In this document: one piece after another, positions 30,802 to 42,440 of the stretch | How positions within the stretch are numbered: the stretch's first letter is position 1 | How the letters are laid out: every line of letters starts with the position of its first letter | Assembly: GCF_036711975.1 (NCBI RefSeq) | Contig: NC_091971.1 | Coordinates: forward strand, 29,891,501 to 29,955,500 | Direction: 5' to 3' | DNA length: 64,000 nucleotides | Source: Onthophagus taurus | Taxonomy: Eukaryota; Arthropoda; Insecta; Coleoptera; Scarabaeidae | The notes under the pieces: model-generated | What the model was told of the DNA's origin: nothing | Seen by the model: only the letters and a program-made list of their open reading frames with translations | The model's database searches: none | Program-made: the position numbers and the translations under genes

Positions 30802-32748
30802 TTATGTAATTGTTTTGTTGATATACATTACCGTGAGATGAACTTCGCAGCCCAAACATACAGGTCTTGGTTCTCGTTTTAACAAATAACCGGAAGTTAG
30901 TTGTGAATGTCCTATATGTAATCTCGCTAGTTTCACCTGTTCTAATCTATTGAAGATAATGGGCTGATTCCAAGGTTTTATTAAGGGTTTGATACGACGT
31001 AGAAAACTTTCATTGTGTTGCCAGTCATTCTGCCACTTGTTATATACCAGAGATTTAAGATGCCTTATGACATCCTTATGACGACATACACTGACGTCAA
31101 CACTGTTACCGTCAACCCCGTGTCCTGCTGCTTTATCTGCCCTTTCATTTCCCTCAATGCCGATATGACCGGGTACCCATATAAATACGATCTGTTTTCC
31201 AGAAAGCAAGATAACATGTAACAATTCTCCAACCATCCGTACCATCGGTTCATTTGTACATATTGCTTGTAATGATTTAAGAGCACTCAACGAGTCTGTA
31301 ACTATGACAAAGTTATTTCCATTATGACTCATACGGATGAATAACAGAGCCTGGAAGATGGTATACGACTCCGCAAAGAAGATAGACGCAAAACTCTGTA
31401 AGCTCCATGAATAATCACTATTCCCAACCACAAACGCGCAACCAACCCCACTCTCCTTTTTGGAACCATCAGTATAAATAAAAACAGCATCATCATAGAC
31501 ATTGATTATATTTCTAAATTCAGCTCTAAGTAATTCCCGTGGTGTACTCTCTTTAGCATAACATGTAAGATTTAATTTGAAAACAGGTTTATTTAACTGC
31601 CAAGAAGTAAATTCGATATTGCATAAAGAAAGTGAGGGGGGCATCGTAAAATCTAAAGTTCCCAGCAGTTCTTTGGCTCTTACTATTGCCGGTCTTGTGG
31701 CTGTTAATCTGTACACAGGTGGCTGTTGGGAAAACAATATAGATATTGGGTGCTCAGGTTGTATGCGTTTTTTTACAAAATAATTAAGAATTTGCCAATT
31801 ACACCGATGGTGAAGAGGGGCAATACCAGACTCACAATACAAACTATGAACCGGACTAGTGGGAAAAGCCCCAAGTATGTACCGTATTGCAAGATTGTGT
31901 ATTACATTAAGTTTTTTGAGTACGGTTATTCTTGCAGAGGAATACACCACACTACCATAATCAATAACAGGTAATATCACACTTTTATACAACATCTTCA
32001 GCACTGTAGTATCAGCCCCCCACCTTGTACCAGATAAAACGCGCAGTAGATTTAATGATTTCTCAGATGGAGTTCTAACGGACATCTGATATAACTTCCA
32101 ATTAGCTTTTTTAGTACACCATTTACGCTGAAAACATGTATCAGTATGTGGAAAGTCAGTAGTGAATAGTCTTATTGGAAAGTGATCACTGTTATGCAAA
32201 TCATTTATTACCTCCCACGTAAAAAGTGTAGCAATCTGGGGAGAGACAATTGACAAATATATAGCTGAGAAGGAACTAGACCGCGCGGAGAGGTGCGTCA
32301 TTGAACCAGTGTTCAAAATAACCAAATTGTCATCCTCAAGTAGTCTTTCTATAATAGCACCACGGGCGTCTGTACGATTAGATCCCCATAGGGGACTATG
32401 AGCATTAAAATCACCCACAATACAGAATGGAGGTGGCAGTAGTTGTATAACGTTACGTAAGTCATGCAATTGCCAATCAAATTCAGGCAAGTATACATTA
32501 CATATAGTAATGTTAAAAGGTACTACTAAACGAACTGCAACCGCTTGTATATTACTTGATAAATTGATAGAAACAGCCTTCATGGATTCGTTAACTAGGA
32601 TAGCAACACCACCACTAACTCTTAGAATTTTTGGAAAATCTTTCCTATAACTAGAGTATCCTTTGATGGAATAGGGCTGCCCAGGATGATGATGGGTTTC
32701 TTGCAAGCAAATGCATACAGGGGAATATCGATTTAGCAACAACTTCAA
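30802..32748 (-). CDS. I-element ORF2 with RT deleted in frame: EEP + RNase H
   Basis: A 648-codon frame. Residues 1-200 form the endonuclease: QETHH (E17), GDFNAHSPLWG (D113, N115) and NSDHF (D188, H189). The usual D of the IDL-SP motif is Y164. At residue ~221 the chain jumps to SEKSLNLLRVLSGTRWGAD, the post-RT thumb, so the whole RT palm is missing without a frameshift. RNase H follows with D427 (IYTDGSK), E460, D485 (VTDSLSAL) and D538 (NERAD). It would be a non-autonomous copy encoding an EEP-RNase H fusion. Confidence 0.8.
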   Translation of the reverse strand: MKLLLNRYSPVCICLQETHHHPGQPYSIKGYSSYRKDFPKILRVSGGVAILVNESMKAVSINLSSNIQAVAVRLVVPFNITICNVYLPEFDWQLHDLRNVIQLLPPPFCIVGDFNAHSPLWGSNRTDARGAIIERLLEDDNLVILNTGSMTHLSARSSSFSAIYLSIVSPQIATLFTWEVINDLHNSDHFPIRLFTTDFPHTDTCFQRKWCTKKANWKLYQMSVRTPSEKSLNLLRVLSGTRWGADTTVLKMLYKSVILPVIDYGSVVYSSARITVLKKLNVIHNLAIRYILGAFPTSPVHSLYCESGIAPLHHRCNWQILNYFVKKRIQPEHPISILFSQQPPVYRLTATRPAIVRAKELLGTLDFTMPPSLSLCNIEFTSWQLNKPVFKLNLTCYAKESTPRELLRAEFRNIINVYDDAVFIYTDGSKKESGVGCAFVVGNSDYSWSLQSFASIFFAESYTIFQALLFIRMSHNGNNFVIVTDSLSALKSLQAICTNEPMVRMVGELLHVILLSGKQIVFIWVPGHIGIEGNERADKAAGHGVDGNSVDVSVCRHKDVIRHLKSLVYNKWQNDWQHNESFLRRIKPLIKPWNQPIIFNRLEQVKLARLHIGHSQLTSGYLLKREPRPVCLGCEVHLTVMYINKTIT

Positions 32749-32852
32749 ATCACAGTAATGATGGATAAGGCCATTACAGTTCTATTGAATTATGTTTGCC
32801 ATTGATAATAAAATAAATAATTAGGTAATACAGGATAATAGAAAACGATTAG

Positions 32853-34211
32853 TTAGTAAGTTGAAGCTTCCGAAGAAGAACCCTCTTGTGAACAGTCTAA
32901 GAGGTCAATGTCAGGTGTTAAACCACATGCTCTAACCTTTTTGATCAAACGTTTCAAGCGACCTTTCAATACATTAGTTTTCACAGATCGGATAATCATA
33001 ATTAACAAATCATGTAGAGATGCCGGATCTTGACAGTAATGATTGACAATATTAGAAATATCCTGTCTACCCTTACAGTTCCTTATGAATTGACAAAAAT
33101 TATCATAGGAAATGAACATATCATCCCTAAATAAATCTTTGAATTCCAAAAACATCTCATTGTCATCAGTTAACTTGTCATTTATGATTGTCTTATGTTT
33201 TTTCGGAAGAGGTTTTAGAAATTCTATTTTTTTCTCCGGAGAAACTCTAGATACTTCACCCATAGATAAAACCGAACTAGTAGACGAAGATACTTTTCTT
33301 TTCTTGTCCTCTGCTGAGATTACTATATCCATTTTATGTACTACAACATTATCTTCAGTAGTACTATACGACTGTGGAATATTAGAGGATATGTTTTTTA
33401 TGGGTTCAACTAGTGTATTTTCAAGCTGTTCCATTGCATTATGAACATCAGCTGTAGTAATAATAGAATGTTGCTCATCCATTTTATTAGGACACTTATT
33501 GGCAATATGTCCCACTTTTTTACAAACAAAACATCTGATTTCATCAGTTGCTAAGAAAAGTCTAAAGGTATTTTCTTGATGTTCTATTAAAACTGAACTA
33601 GGTAGAGGAGTATCATTTTCTAAACCAATGTAACCTTGTCGGCGAAAACTCTGAATATGCCGATACTCAGGTCTGTTAATACCAGCACCAATAAAACTGA
33701 TTGGCGACACAAGTTGGAGACCAATAGATTTTAATTTCTCTTGAATAATATCATGAGGCAATGAGGGAGAAACATTTGATATTATAACCCGTTTTGCAGG
33801 AGAGACTAAACGTCTGGCAGAGAGAAATTTACTGTTGATGGTGATTCCTCCATGTGATGTCGTAAAACATTCAACGTCCTCTTTAGATGACAAATAGATG
33901 CAAATGCGATTGTTAGACACTCTAGAGGCGAAAGAGATTTTTTTTGGTCCAATGAGTTCAACTAAACCAATAATATAATCATTCTTAGTGATATCATCAA
34001 TAGCATCGAACAATACGGCTTGATCTCTAGATGGAAAGATATACCCTTTATCTTTAACTACATTGGCGAAGGACATCTTATTATTACTAGTAGTAACATT
34101 AACAGTAGAGATTGACTTATCTAAATTGTTTCTAGCAGGAGCCGAAGTATCTTTTACAACGAAAGTATTCGGAGAAATTGCTTCCGCAAGGTCCATAGCG
34201 TTACTCTTCAA
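32853..34211 (-). CDS. I-element ORF1, Gag-like zinc-knuckle protein
   Basis: An intact 452-codon frame from the ATG at 34211 to a stop at 32853. Around residues 225-240 lies a CCHC knuckle (CFVCKKVGHIANKCP), which binds nucleic acid. The preceding ~150 residues (RVIISNVSPSLPHDIIQEKL) look like an RRM-type fold, as in I/R1-type ORF1 proteins. The C-terminal half is charged with a KKHK basic patch. Start choice: first ATG in frame after a 321-base leader, with a second ATG five codons later. ORF2 begins about 100 bases downstream. Confidence 0.8.
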   Translation of the reverse strand: MKSNAMDLAEAISPNTFVVKDTSAPARNNLDKSISTVNVTTSNNKMSFANVVKDKGYIFPSRDQAVLFDAIDDITKNDYIIGLVELIGPKKISFASRVSNNRICIYLSSKEDVECFTTSHGGITINSKFLSARRLVSPAKRVIISNVSPSLPHDIIQEKLKSIGLQLVSPISFIGAGINRPEYRHIQSFRRQGYIGLENDTPLPSSVLIEHQENTFRLFLATDEIRCFVCKKVGHIANKCPNKMDEQHSIITTADVHNAMEQLENTLVEPIKNISSNIPQSYSTTEDNVVVHKMDIVISAEDKKRKVSSSTSSVLSMGEVSRVSPEKKIEFLKPLPKKHKTIINDKLTDDNEMFLEFKDLFRDDMFISYDNFCQFIRNCKGRQDISNIVNHYCQDPASLHDLLIMIIRSVKTNVLKGRLKRLIKKVRACGLTPDIDLLDCSQEGSSSEASTY

Positions 34212-34979
34212 TGAGCCACACTAACGCACGAGAAAGTAAGCACACTCTTAAGAGCGGGGGCGATAACCACACCCCCGGTTTGATCGAAGTCAGACCGGTC
34301 GGGATTTCAAGGACACCAATACGAAAATAATACAATAAACTAATAACGAGAAATCAAAATTCAATCCAAAACAAAAATCATACCAAAGAAAAAGTGAAAA
34401 ACAACCTCAAAGTTACTCAGGATACCCCTGATAATAAACGAACGAAAAGAAACGAACAAGTATAGCACCTAAGAGCAGAGCACCAACGAACACGTGTCAC
34501 GTGTTCACTCTCTGAAGGCACAAACCGAACTCATACCAATTATAATTACCGTCAATGTTGAGGAGTTAAAATTGTAAGTTGCTTCGTTAAATGGATTAAG
34601 GACATCAATAGAATAAGTTGTATAAAGTTTCAAGAAAACTTCCTTCAAAGAATTTCTCTTTCCAAAAATCTACCAATCTACAAGTTTATGAAATCTGATA
34701 CACGTGTTTTATCGTTAAAAATCTCTTTTCTTTTAAAATTAACATAACATACTATTATATTTTCAAAAAACTGCAAAAAGAGAGAGAATGGGTTAAAAAA
34801 AGAAAATGTGTGAAATGATTTCGAAACTTACAAAATTATTAAAATTAAACTTAAATAGAGTCCATGTGTTGAGCACAAGTGGAAAAATTGAACTAACGAG
34901 AATATGAAACGTGGTTGGGTAAGCGACAGCGCATGCGTTAAAATTAATTAAGAGATGTGGAAAATTAGAAATTATCTTA

Positions 34980-35468
34980 TAAATTTGATGAAATGTCTGA
35001 AGTTATTAAGATCTTCAACATCGTTCATAAGTTGATTGTTGCGATTATTAATATGAATGTAGTATTCTTCTAAAAGATCTAATTCTTTAGACTTATGGAA
35101 GTTCTTAACAAGTTTCAGATGTGTTTGTAAACCGCAGAATTTTCTTTCGTTAGGTATTCTTTCATTCTTGTAAGCATATTACGTCCAGTTTGACCAATGT
35201 ACAACATATCACATTCGGAACATTTTATTTTGTAAATGCCACTCAGTTCTTTCTCTGTAAATTTATGTTTATTGTTAAAAAGATGTTTATAAATTTTATT
35301 TTTTGAGTTAAAAAATGTGGTGAGGAAAAATTTTGAAAGGTTTTGATTAAGTGATTTTGTTAGGGAGGGTTCAAAAGGTATAGAAATAAACTTTTGAAAT
35401 TGTTTAAGGTGAGGATATATTAATTTATTGATATGTGGTTTGTGGACGTTTAGATAGATGTTTTGCAA
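34980..35468 (-). pseudogene. PLE GIY-YIG endonuclease region
   Basis: From 35468: a linker, then GIYKIKCSECDMLYIGQTGR with the GIY and YIG boxes and conserved R. A frameshift near 35120 leads to SKELDLLEEYYIHINNRNNQ and a stop at about 34985. It corresponds to the C-terminus of the PLE polyprotein and is more diverged than the copies at 9266 and 10940. Confidence 0.75.
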
Positions 35469-35503
35469 TTTGGTAATAGTGAAATTATTATTTAGTCCTA
35501 TTT

Positions 35504-37502
35504 TTATGATTTTCTGAATTTCCAGGATGGTGTCTTTTTCATTGAGGGGTATATTATATAATCTGTTAAAGAAAAATCTATAGCTTGCTGTTTTTTGTTG
35601 AAAGCATGTAAAAGAATTATTCGGAATGATGTTATCTGAAGTGGTAGGTTTTCGGAAAATATTATATTGTAAACAGTTGTTTTTAATATTTCTGGAAATC
35701 TGTAAGTCAAGAAAATTGAGAGTAAAATTATCTTCTGTTTCGATTGTGAATTTATAAATTATTTATATTGTTAATTATGTTGTATAACACAGACAGTTTT
35801 GCGGGGGTTTCGTTAAAAATAATAAAGATATCGTCCACGTCCCTGGCATAGAAAATTATATCTCTCGTGAACAAGACATATTTATTAGAGAAAAACTTAG
35901 TTTCGAAACTATTCACGAAAATGTCAGCCAATATCACTCATTTTAAAAAATTCATTGTTGAATGTAAAGAAATTTTGTTCACAGTTAGTCGGAGTAAATC
36001 CACAAAAGAGTCTTCTAGTTAGAGTTTTCTAACTAATTTTAGGGTTTGATCTATGGGTACATTCGAGTAAAGATTTTTGATATCAAATGATATCAGTTTG
36101 CTGTTATGATTGAGTTTTATGTTTTTTAATTTGTGGATTAATTCTGTTGAATTTTTAACAGAGTAAGTAAAATTATGTTGGAAATGTTTAAAACGAAATT
36201 TCTGGATGGTCTTGGAGACTTTACTAGTGGGATTATTAGAATTACTAATGATTGATTTGATGCTCTTTTTTTGTGCAATTTTATAAGACTTCTCAAGGTC
36301 GGGACCAGGGGATTCATATGTAAAGAATTAAAGGAACCGATGTTGAACTGTGCCGAGTTTTCTCTCAAGAATTTTCCAAGTTTATCATTGAAGACTTTGG
36401 TAGGATTGGTTTTAATTTTGACGATACTATTTTCTTTGAAGAAATCAAGAGTCTTAGAAACGTAAAGGGTTTTATCTAAGATGACAGCACCTTTGTCACC
36501 TAAAGTAACGATCAAATTATTATCTACAATTTTGGTTTTTAATGAATTAATGTTAATATATAAGTCTTTAAAGTTTTTGAAAGGAACTGGGTGGCTTACA
36601 TTAGTTGAAGATTTGTTAATATTCTCAATCACCTTATCATTTTCATAAAATATTTGTTTTGTATTGGGGTTATAATTAAGTTGAGCCTCTATTTTTATGG
36701 CTAATTCGTGAGGTTTAATTTTAGAAGGAATATTTATGTCCTAGATTGAGAACATTGACTTCATCTTCATTAAATTGAGTGTTACTAAGATTGGTGTATC
36801 GTGGTGCAAAAAATATATGGTCAAGATCAGTTATGTCAACAAGTAAGTTTGGGTTATTTTTATCTATTCTCTTAAATTTGAATTTAACTGGCAATTCAGT
36901 TGTCCTTGAAAAATTGTTTTTATTTATAATAGTTTTTTTGGTGTTAGCATTAAAATTTTTGAGTTTTAAATTTTGATCATTAACCTTATTTTTAATTAGT
37001 CTATCTAGCTTAAGATTTTTATTTTTGTTACTGTCTAATGACTTTTTTATTTTATTTTTCATTCGGGATGCAAACAGGGTTGACTCCCAACAAAGCATCC
37101 ACAACATATTCAAAACAAAATCAAAAGTAACACTCCAACAATAATAAACAAATCAAAAAACATAAAAAATTATCGTTACTTATATAAATAAAAATATAAT
37201 CTTCTTGAAGTATATTTCTGTGTTGAATTTATCGTATAGCTCTTCTATTTCCAGGTAGTGGTTTGCAGAATTCTATGTAGATATTTAAGGATTGTGTCCA
37301 GATCTGCAGTTTCTTGTATAGTTGTATCCTTTATTCGTTTCTTCTCCAGTTTCTGTTTCATTCCATTAAAATAACCTGGGATTTTCAACTTAAACGCGTT
37401 AGGTATGACTTCAACTTGAATAGCTTTATGCAAGAAATTGATATTATCGGTGGTTCTCTCCTTGAACAATGAAAGGGCTGAAAGTCGGTTCTTTCCTTTC
37501 AT
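35504..37502 (-). pseudogene. PLE reverse transcriptase relic (N- to C-terminal pieces)
   Basis: Pieces in order: 37502-37245 (DTILKYLHRILQ, N-terminal), 37113-36721 (FKFKRIDKNNPNLLVDITDL), 36632-36138 (LIVTLGDKGAVILDKTLYVS and NPLVPTLRSLIKLHKK, the typical pre-RT of Penelope), and 35937-35752 (YARDVDDIFIIFNETPAKLS, with a YVDD-like box reading ARDVDD). The last piece (35710-35504) is the thumb. Frameshifts separate all of them. Confidence 0.65.
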
Positions 37503-38989
37503 TTATTTTCCACAAAGTTACCCTAACGCCCACGAGCTCTGTTGATACATGTAAATCATTAATAATATACAATAATATTTTATTGTGAATACAAACAAAA
37601 AAAGGAATATGTACTAATAATACACAGGAAAAAATCGTGTCGTGTAAAAATTTTAGAGTAGTTGGTAAAAAGAATTAGAGTTAAAATTGTAATATCACAT
37701 GGTAAAAATAACTCTAATGTACACTATATTTAATATTAATATAGAGTTCATATATTATTCACTTAATAGAGTAGTTTTTACAGTTCTCTAAAGAAGAGTT
37801 CTTTTTTACTTATGTTAGTGAAGTTATGTAATATATAAAACATTAAATTTTACACTAGACGTGTACTTTTCCTTCGGGTACTTCGTAGGCACCGCACTAT
37901 TTTGCTCGGGATTACTCGTCGGTACCACGTGATCAACAGCTAAAATTTAACGGTCATCTACTAAACGAGTCGGAACTCGATAGCGTCTCGAGACCTGATT
38001 TACGCGATATAGAAAGAAAGAATGATTATTTTTATTTTAATTATGTTTGCCAAAATAAAACATTCATGATGTGAAATTAGTGGAACTTCCGGAAGATTTT
38101 ACATACAAGTTCCTTGTGAAGTTTGGTAAGTATGTGCAACTTGGTGCAACTATACATATAGGAAACTTATAGAAGACTCATTAGATGCAGTTTTGATGGT
38201 GACTCGGTGGAAGCTTTAAAATGAATTAAGTATTATATATGTTATATACAGTGCTAACGTAAAGTAACCCCCCCTGTTTAACTTCTGAACAGATTGAGAT
38301 ATCAATATGAGCAAAAAAACGTCAGTTTCCATATTTTATCAGCACAAATATTTTCTTATGGAAAATTTTGCTATCACTTTTAGTTTTTCCGGAAAATGGA
38401 TCAACTTTGTTTTTTTAAATGGAACACCCAGTATATTATGGTATCTTCCGAAAGGATAAAACAATTCGAATCCAACGATACCTCACAATCAAATATCGGT
38501 TTATTAGTTTTTTACATAAATATTAAACAAAATGCGAAATTTCGCTGGAAAAACCAACGTATCTTCCTTGACTACCTGTCGAGATACAATGGGCCAGATA
38601 AATGATGGACGGTCAGTTAAAGGTCGGTCTACGCTCGAGTTAAACAGGGTTAAAATCGGCAATTCTTTTAGAATGTTTTTAACAAACAATCAATGCAAAA
38701 AAAGGATAAAAAGAAAGTTCTTCTTAAAACTTCTAAGAAAAAATTGTCATAACAACAATTTTAAAGTTTGTAGGTACCTTGAAATTTTGTATTTAAGGCA
38801 GCATGCAAATATTGTCCTTCATTTCTATCTTGGAATTCTACCAGACCAAGTGACTTGTCTGGTTTCAATATCCCCTAAATCCATTTTTGGGCAAAAATGA
38901 GATATATACGCCATCTGTTAGAAAAAGTTGTTTTCTATAAAATACTCAATGATTTGTATTAAAAAACGCGCGAATCCCTTAAAAATTCA

Positions 38990-40173
38990 AATCAAATAGA
39001 CAGCCTTTAGATATTAAAGAGAGCTACTTTCGATTTATTTTTAATACTTCCTTCAACATCGGCTTTGGACCTCCTAGCACCGATGTTTGCTCTAAGTGTC
39101 TTGAACTCCGGGAAAAAATTAAAAATGAAAAGGTTGCATCTATTAAAACAGTGCTAACTACAGAATACCGAATACATAAGCTCAGGGCCAAAGCATTTTT
39201 TGAACAGCTAAAAGAGAAACGGGACGGCCTTCTGACAATTTCTTTTGATTGTCAGAAAAACTTGGTATTGCCCAAAATACCAGATCAAAGTACCTATTAT
39301 AGTACATTTACAACTTCACTACTGTAGTGGGGCACTCACATGCTCCGTTAACAAAAGATAATGTTAAAATTTTCACGTGGACTGAAGATGAACATGCCAA
39401 GGGCGCCAACGAAATCGCAATCTGCGTCTTTTACACTTTAAACAATAGTAACTTAGAGGGAATAGATACACTTCGATTGGTCGCCGACGGATGCGGCGGT
39501 CAAAATAAAAATACCATTATGATATGTTGTTCAAATGGCTAAGCAGTATAAGCAGTTCTATTAGAACAATCGAGCTGGTATTCCCAGTGGTTGGGCACTC
39601 CTACATTCCACCTGACAGGGTTTTTGCTACTATCGAAAAAGAAATAAGAAAGAAAGAAGAAATTGTAATGCCAGAAGAGTACATAAATATTTTTCAAGAA
39701 CATGCTACTGTTTTTAAACTTGGAAAAGATGTTCCCGATAGTGATTGGAAAGGTGCTGGTCAAAAAATCCTTAAGCCAGTGTCTCAGTGGCATTTTAAAT
39801 TTAACCAATGTAAGAGATATATTATACGACGTGGCAAAAAAACGCCATCACCATTCGAGGTGAGTTATCTTACCGTTCAGACACCGGAACATTCAAAGGA
39901 GTTTTTAGGAAAAACCAAACCGCCATGAATATCCAGCCAAAAGAAATTCCTACCGGAGTGAAACCAAAAGATCTGAAAATGAGAGATGTAAATAACTTGT
40001 TAAGCAAACATTATGGAAAGAACTGGAGAGCGGTAGAAAATTTGGCTTATTATAGAGATGTGTTGGGAAAATTTCAGAACAATAATATTCCTGGCGATTC
40101 TCGAGAAGACAGTGGGGACGAAGAGCCTAGTTTATGTGAATCAACCGAAAATATACCTGATGTTACAGTTTAA
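38990..40173 (+). pseudogene. DUF7869-type (DDE-like) gene relic, copy 2
   Basis: Reads SYFRFIFNTSFNIGFGPPST, then DVCSKCLEL (CxxC), AFFEQLKEKRDG and LLTISFDCQKNLVLPK (first acidic D). After a stop near 39325 it continues LRLVADGCGGQNKN (second D), and in another frame VVGHSYIPPDRVFATIEK (third D). The C-terminal part (39925-40173) is acidic. The N-terminal half present in the intact copy is missing. It is far diverged from copies 1 and 3. Confidence 0.7.
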
Positions 40174-40564
40174 GAGTTTTTTAAGTACAGTTTTTAAATA
40201 ACATATCTTTCAAAAAATAAAGTTTCCTGTTATTAGCTACAAAGAGATTTGATTCACTTTCAATTCATGCCTAATCCATTTTGTTCAGATTCAAATGAGC
40301 CTTAATCCACAGTTTGGAAGCAAACGCAACCAAACACCATTTTTAAATCCACTTTGTGATTTTTATATCTATTTCAAAAGACGTGGTTATAGAATTTTTG
40401 AAACTTCAGTAAGTCTTCTAATAACAAATAAATTATGTTTGAATTATTAACGCCAAAATCATCCCAAAATACTTTTTTGCCGTTTTCTCAAAATCGAAAA
40501 ATTTGGACTTAAGGGTATTTGAAACCAAACAACTCAAGTATAACCAAAGAAAGGCGAGATCAAA

Positions 40565-41473
40565 ATGGCTAGAAGGAGTTTAGAGCACAAAATCGGAGGA
40601 ATTTTAATATTCGCTCGTGCTGACAGAAATGTACATGAAACAGAGCGACAATTTAATGAACGATTTTCTGAACATCCAATTAGTCGAAAATATTTAAGAG
40701 AACTTGTAAATAAGTTTTTGGAAACTGGAAACGTCGAAGACCGCAAAAGAACTGGTCGTCGTTCGATTTCTCAAGACACACAAGTGCAGATGTTAACAGA
40801 AGTAGTAGTTAATGCGTGCATGATGTCGTCTGCTGCTATCGCATCAACGTGTGATGTGGGTCCAACAACGGCGGGGAAATATTTTTAGATTTGTTTCAGT
40901 GATGAATGTACTTTCTTTTTGGATGGAAAACTGCATCGGCAAAATGTACGTTACTAGAGTGATTTTAATCCACATGAATATCGTAAAGTTAACACTCAAT
41001 TTCCCAAGAAAATAAATGTTTGGACAGGCATATTGGGAAATCACATCGTGGGTCCAATATGCCTAACCGAAAATTACACTGGAATTGTATTTAAGATTAT
41101 TAGAAGATATTAATCCAAGTCTTTTGCAAATTGTACACCAAAATCCTGACGATTTTGAAATGGCTTCTCCACATTATGCGACAATGGTACGAAATTATCT
41201 TGATACAAATTTTAATGGACGGTGGATCGGCCGACGTGGGCCGATTGAATGGCCAGCAAGATCACCAGATCTGACACCTTTAGATTTCTTTTTATGGTGT
41301 TATTTAAAATCCAAGGTATATGAAATTTTGCTGGACACGATTGAGGATTTAAAACAAAAAATTATTGACGTCTGCCAAAATATTGATCATCACATGTTAA
41401 GCCGTGTGAGAGAGGAAACACTACAAAAATGTTTGTTCTTAATAAATAAAAAATTCTTTTATTATTCAATAAC
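40565..41473 (+). pseudogene. Mariner-like transposase relic
   Basis: ATG at 40565. Residues 1-100 hold a winged HTH (FARADRNVHETERQFNERF...RTGRRSISQD). A stop at 40886 and frameshifts follow, with CFSDECTFFLDG (first D) near 40895, then in the last frame HYATMVRNYLDTNFNGRWIG and IEWPARSPDLTPLDFFLW (third D). The second D block is lost in a short deletion near 41150. Same lineage as the transposase at 47302-48359. Confidence 0.7.
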
Positions 41474-42046
41474 AACACTAAGCCAATTTTTCAACCGATA
41501 CGGCAAAATCTTTAATAAAAAATTTTCATTTCTTATATTGACTTTGATTTTTTTCTTTATAAATATTTTTTGATAAAATATGATTAATTCATAAATTTAA
41601 TATACTTCAAAAATAAGTAAGGGATCAATTTTAAATCTGTCTTAGCTCGAGCGTATACCTACCGTTAACCTACCGTCCACCATTTAACTGGCCGATTGCA
41701 TTTCGACAGGTAGTCGACGAAGATACGTTGGTTTTTCCGGCGAAATTCCGCATTTTGTTTAATTTTTATGCGAAAAACTAATAAACCGATATTTGATTGT
41801 GAGGTACCGTAGGATTGGTATTGGTTTCATCTTTCGGAAGATACCTAATATACTGGGTGTTCCATTTAAAAAAACAAATTGGATCCATTTTCCGGAAAAA
41901 CTAAAAGTGATAGCAAAATTTTCCATAAGAAAATATTTGTGCTGATAAAATATGGAAACTGACGTTTTTTTGCTCATATTGATATCTCAATCTGTTCAGA
42001 AGTTAAACAGGGGGGGGGGGGTTACTTTACGCTATCACTGTATGTA

Positions 42047-42440
42047 TACAGCGTGTCCCGTATCTTCCGCATCAGAGCATTATACGGTTGTAGAATACAT
42101 CATTCTGAAGCGATCTTTCTAATAAAATTTTTTCGAAATGTTTATAATAACCGCACGGGAACTGTTTAACGACGACCAATAACGGACAACTTTGATTCAT
42201 CGAAAAAGTTTATTTCTCTTTCCATGACATTATCATCGGCGTAGCGGACCGGCCGAGGGTGACACCGATTACCTGAGTCTGATTTGCGATCTGCTGATTG
42301 GACGAAAAACAGTTCCTTTAAACAGTTCCCGTGCGGTTATTATAAACATTTCGGAAAAATTTTATTAGAAAGATCGCTTCAGAATAATGTATCCTACAAC
42401 CGTATAATGCTCTGATGTGGAAGATACGGGACACGCTGTA
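42047..42440. mobile_element. Mariner-type MITE, largely palindromic
   Basis: Arms of about 120 bp start TACAGCGTGTCCCGTATCTT (42047) and its inverse ends at 42440, each flanked by TA. The central ~150 bases are unique and contain no ORF. It is a short non-autonomous element. Confidence 0.8.

Larger units (their letters stand above)
30656..34532 (-). mobile_element. I-clade LINE with exact ends and TSD
   Basis: Flanked by ATACCAATTATA at 30644-30655 and 34533-34544. The 5' end on the minus strand begins GAGTTCGGTTTGTGCC. The 3' end carries a short (TAA)n tail (30656-30670), the hallmark of I elements. It contains an intact ORF1 and an ORF2 that is one open frame but lacks most of the RT. Confidence 0.85.
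30400..37502 (-). mobile_element. Penelope-like element split by an I-clade LINE
   Basis: The coding parts lie at 37502-34980 and the 3' end with a decayed hammerhead at 30643-30400. Between them an I-clade LINE (30656-34532) is inserted with a 12-bp duplication. Removing it joins the GIY-YIG end to the ribozyme-bearing tail in the same orientation, as in the PLE at 9838-11703. Limits at 30400 and 37502 are approximate. Confidence 0.65.
38249..42040 (+). mobile_element. Long-TIR mariner-like element enclosing a DUF7869 relic
   Basis: About 400-bp inverted repeats (38249-38650 and 41640-42040) start CAGTGCTAACGTAAAGTAAC and CAGTGATAGCGTAAAGTAAC, with TA on each side. Inside lie a DUF7869-type gene relic (38990-40173) and a mariner-type transposase relic (40565-41473), both on the plus strand. 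The two arms differ by small indels, including the length of a C/G run (12 G at 42009-42020). Confidence 0.75.

Noticed and set aside
33112..33444. Plus-strand 110-codon ORF
   Set aside because: Antisense of the intact I-element ORF1.
42009..42020. Run of 12 G as a possible G-quadruplex regulatory site
   Set aside because: Simple homopolymer expansion of a C/G run in the mariner TIR; the other arm has 7 C, so length drift or assembly error explains it.
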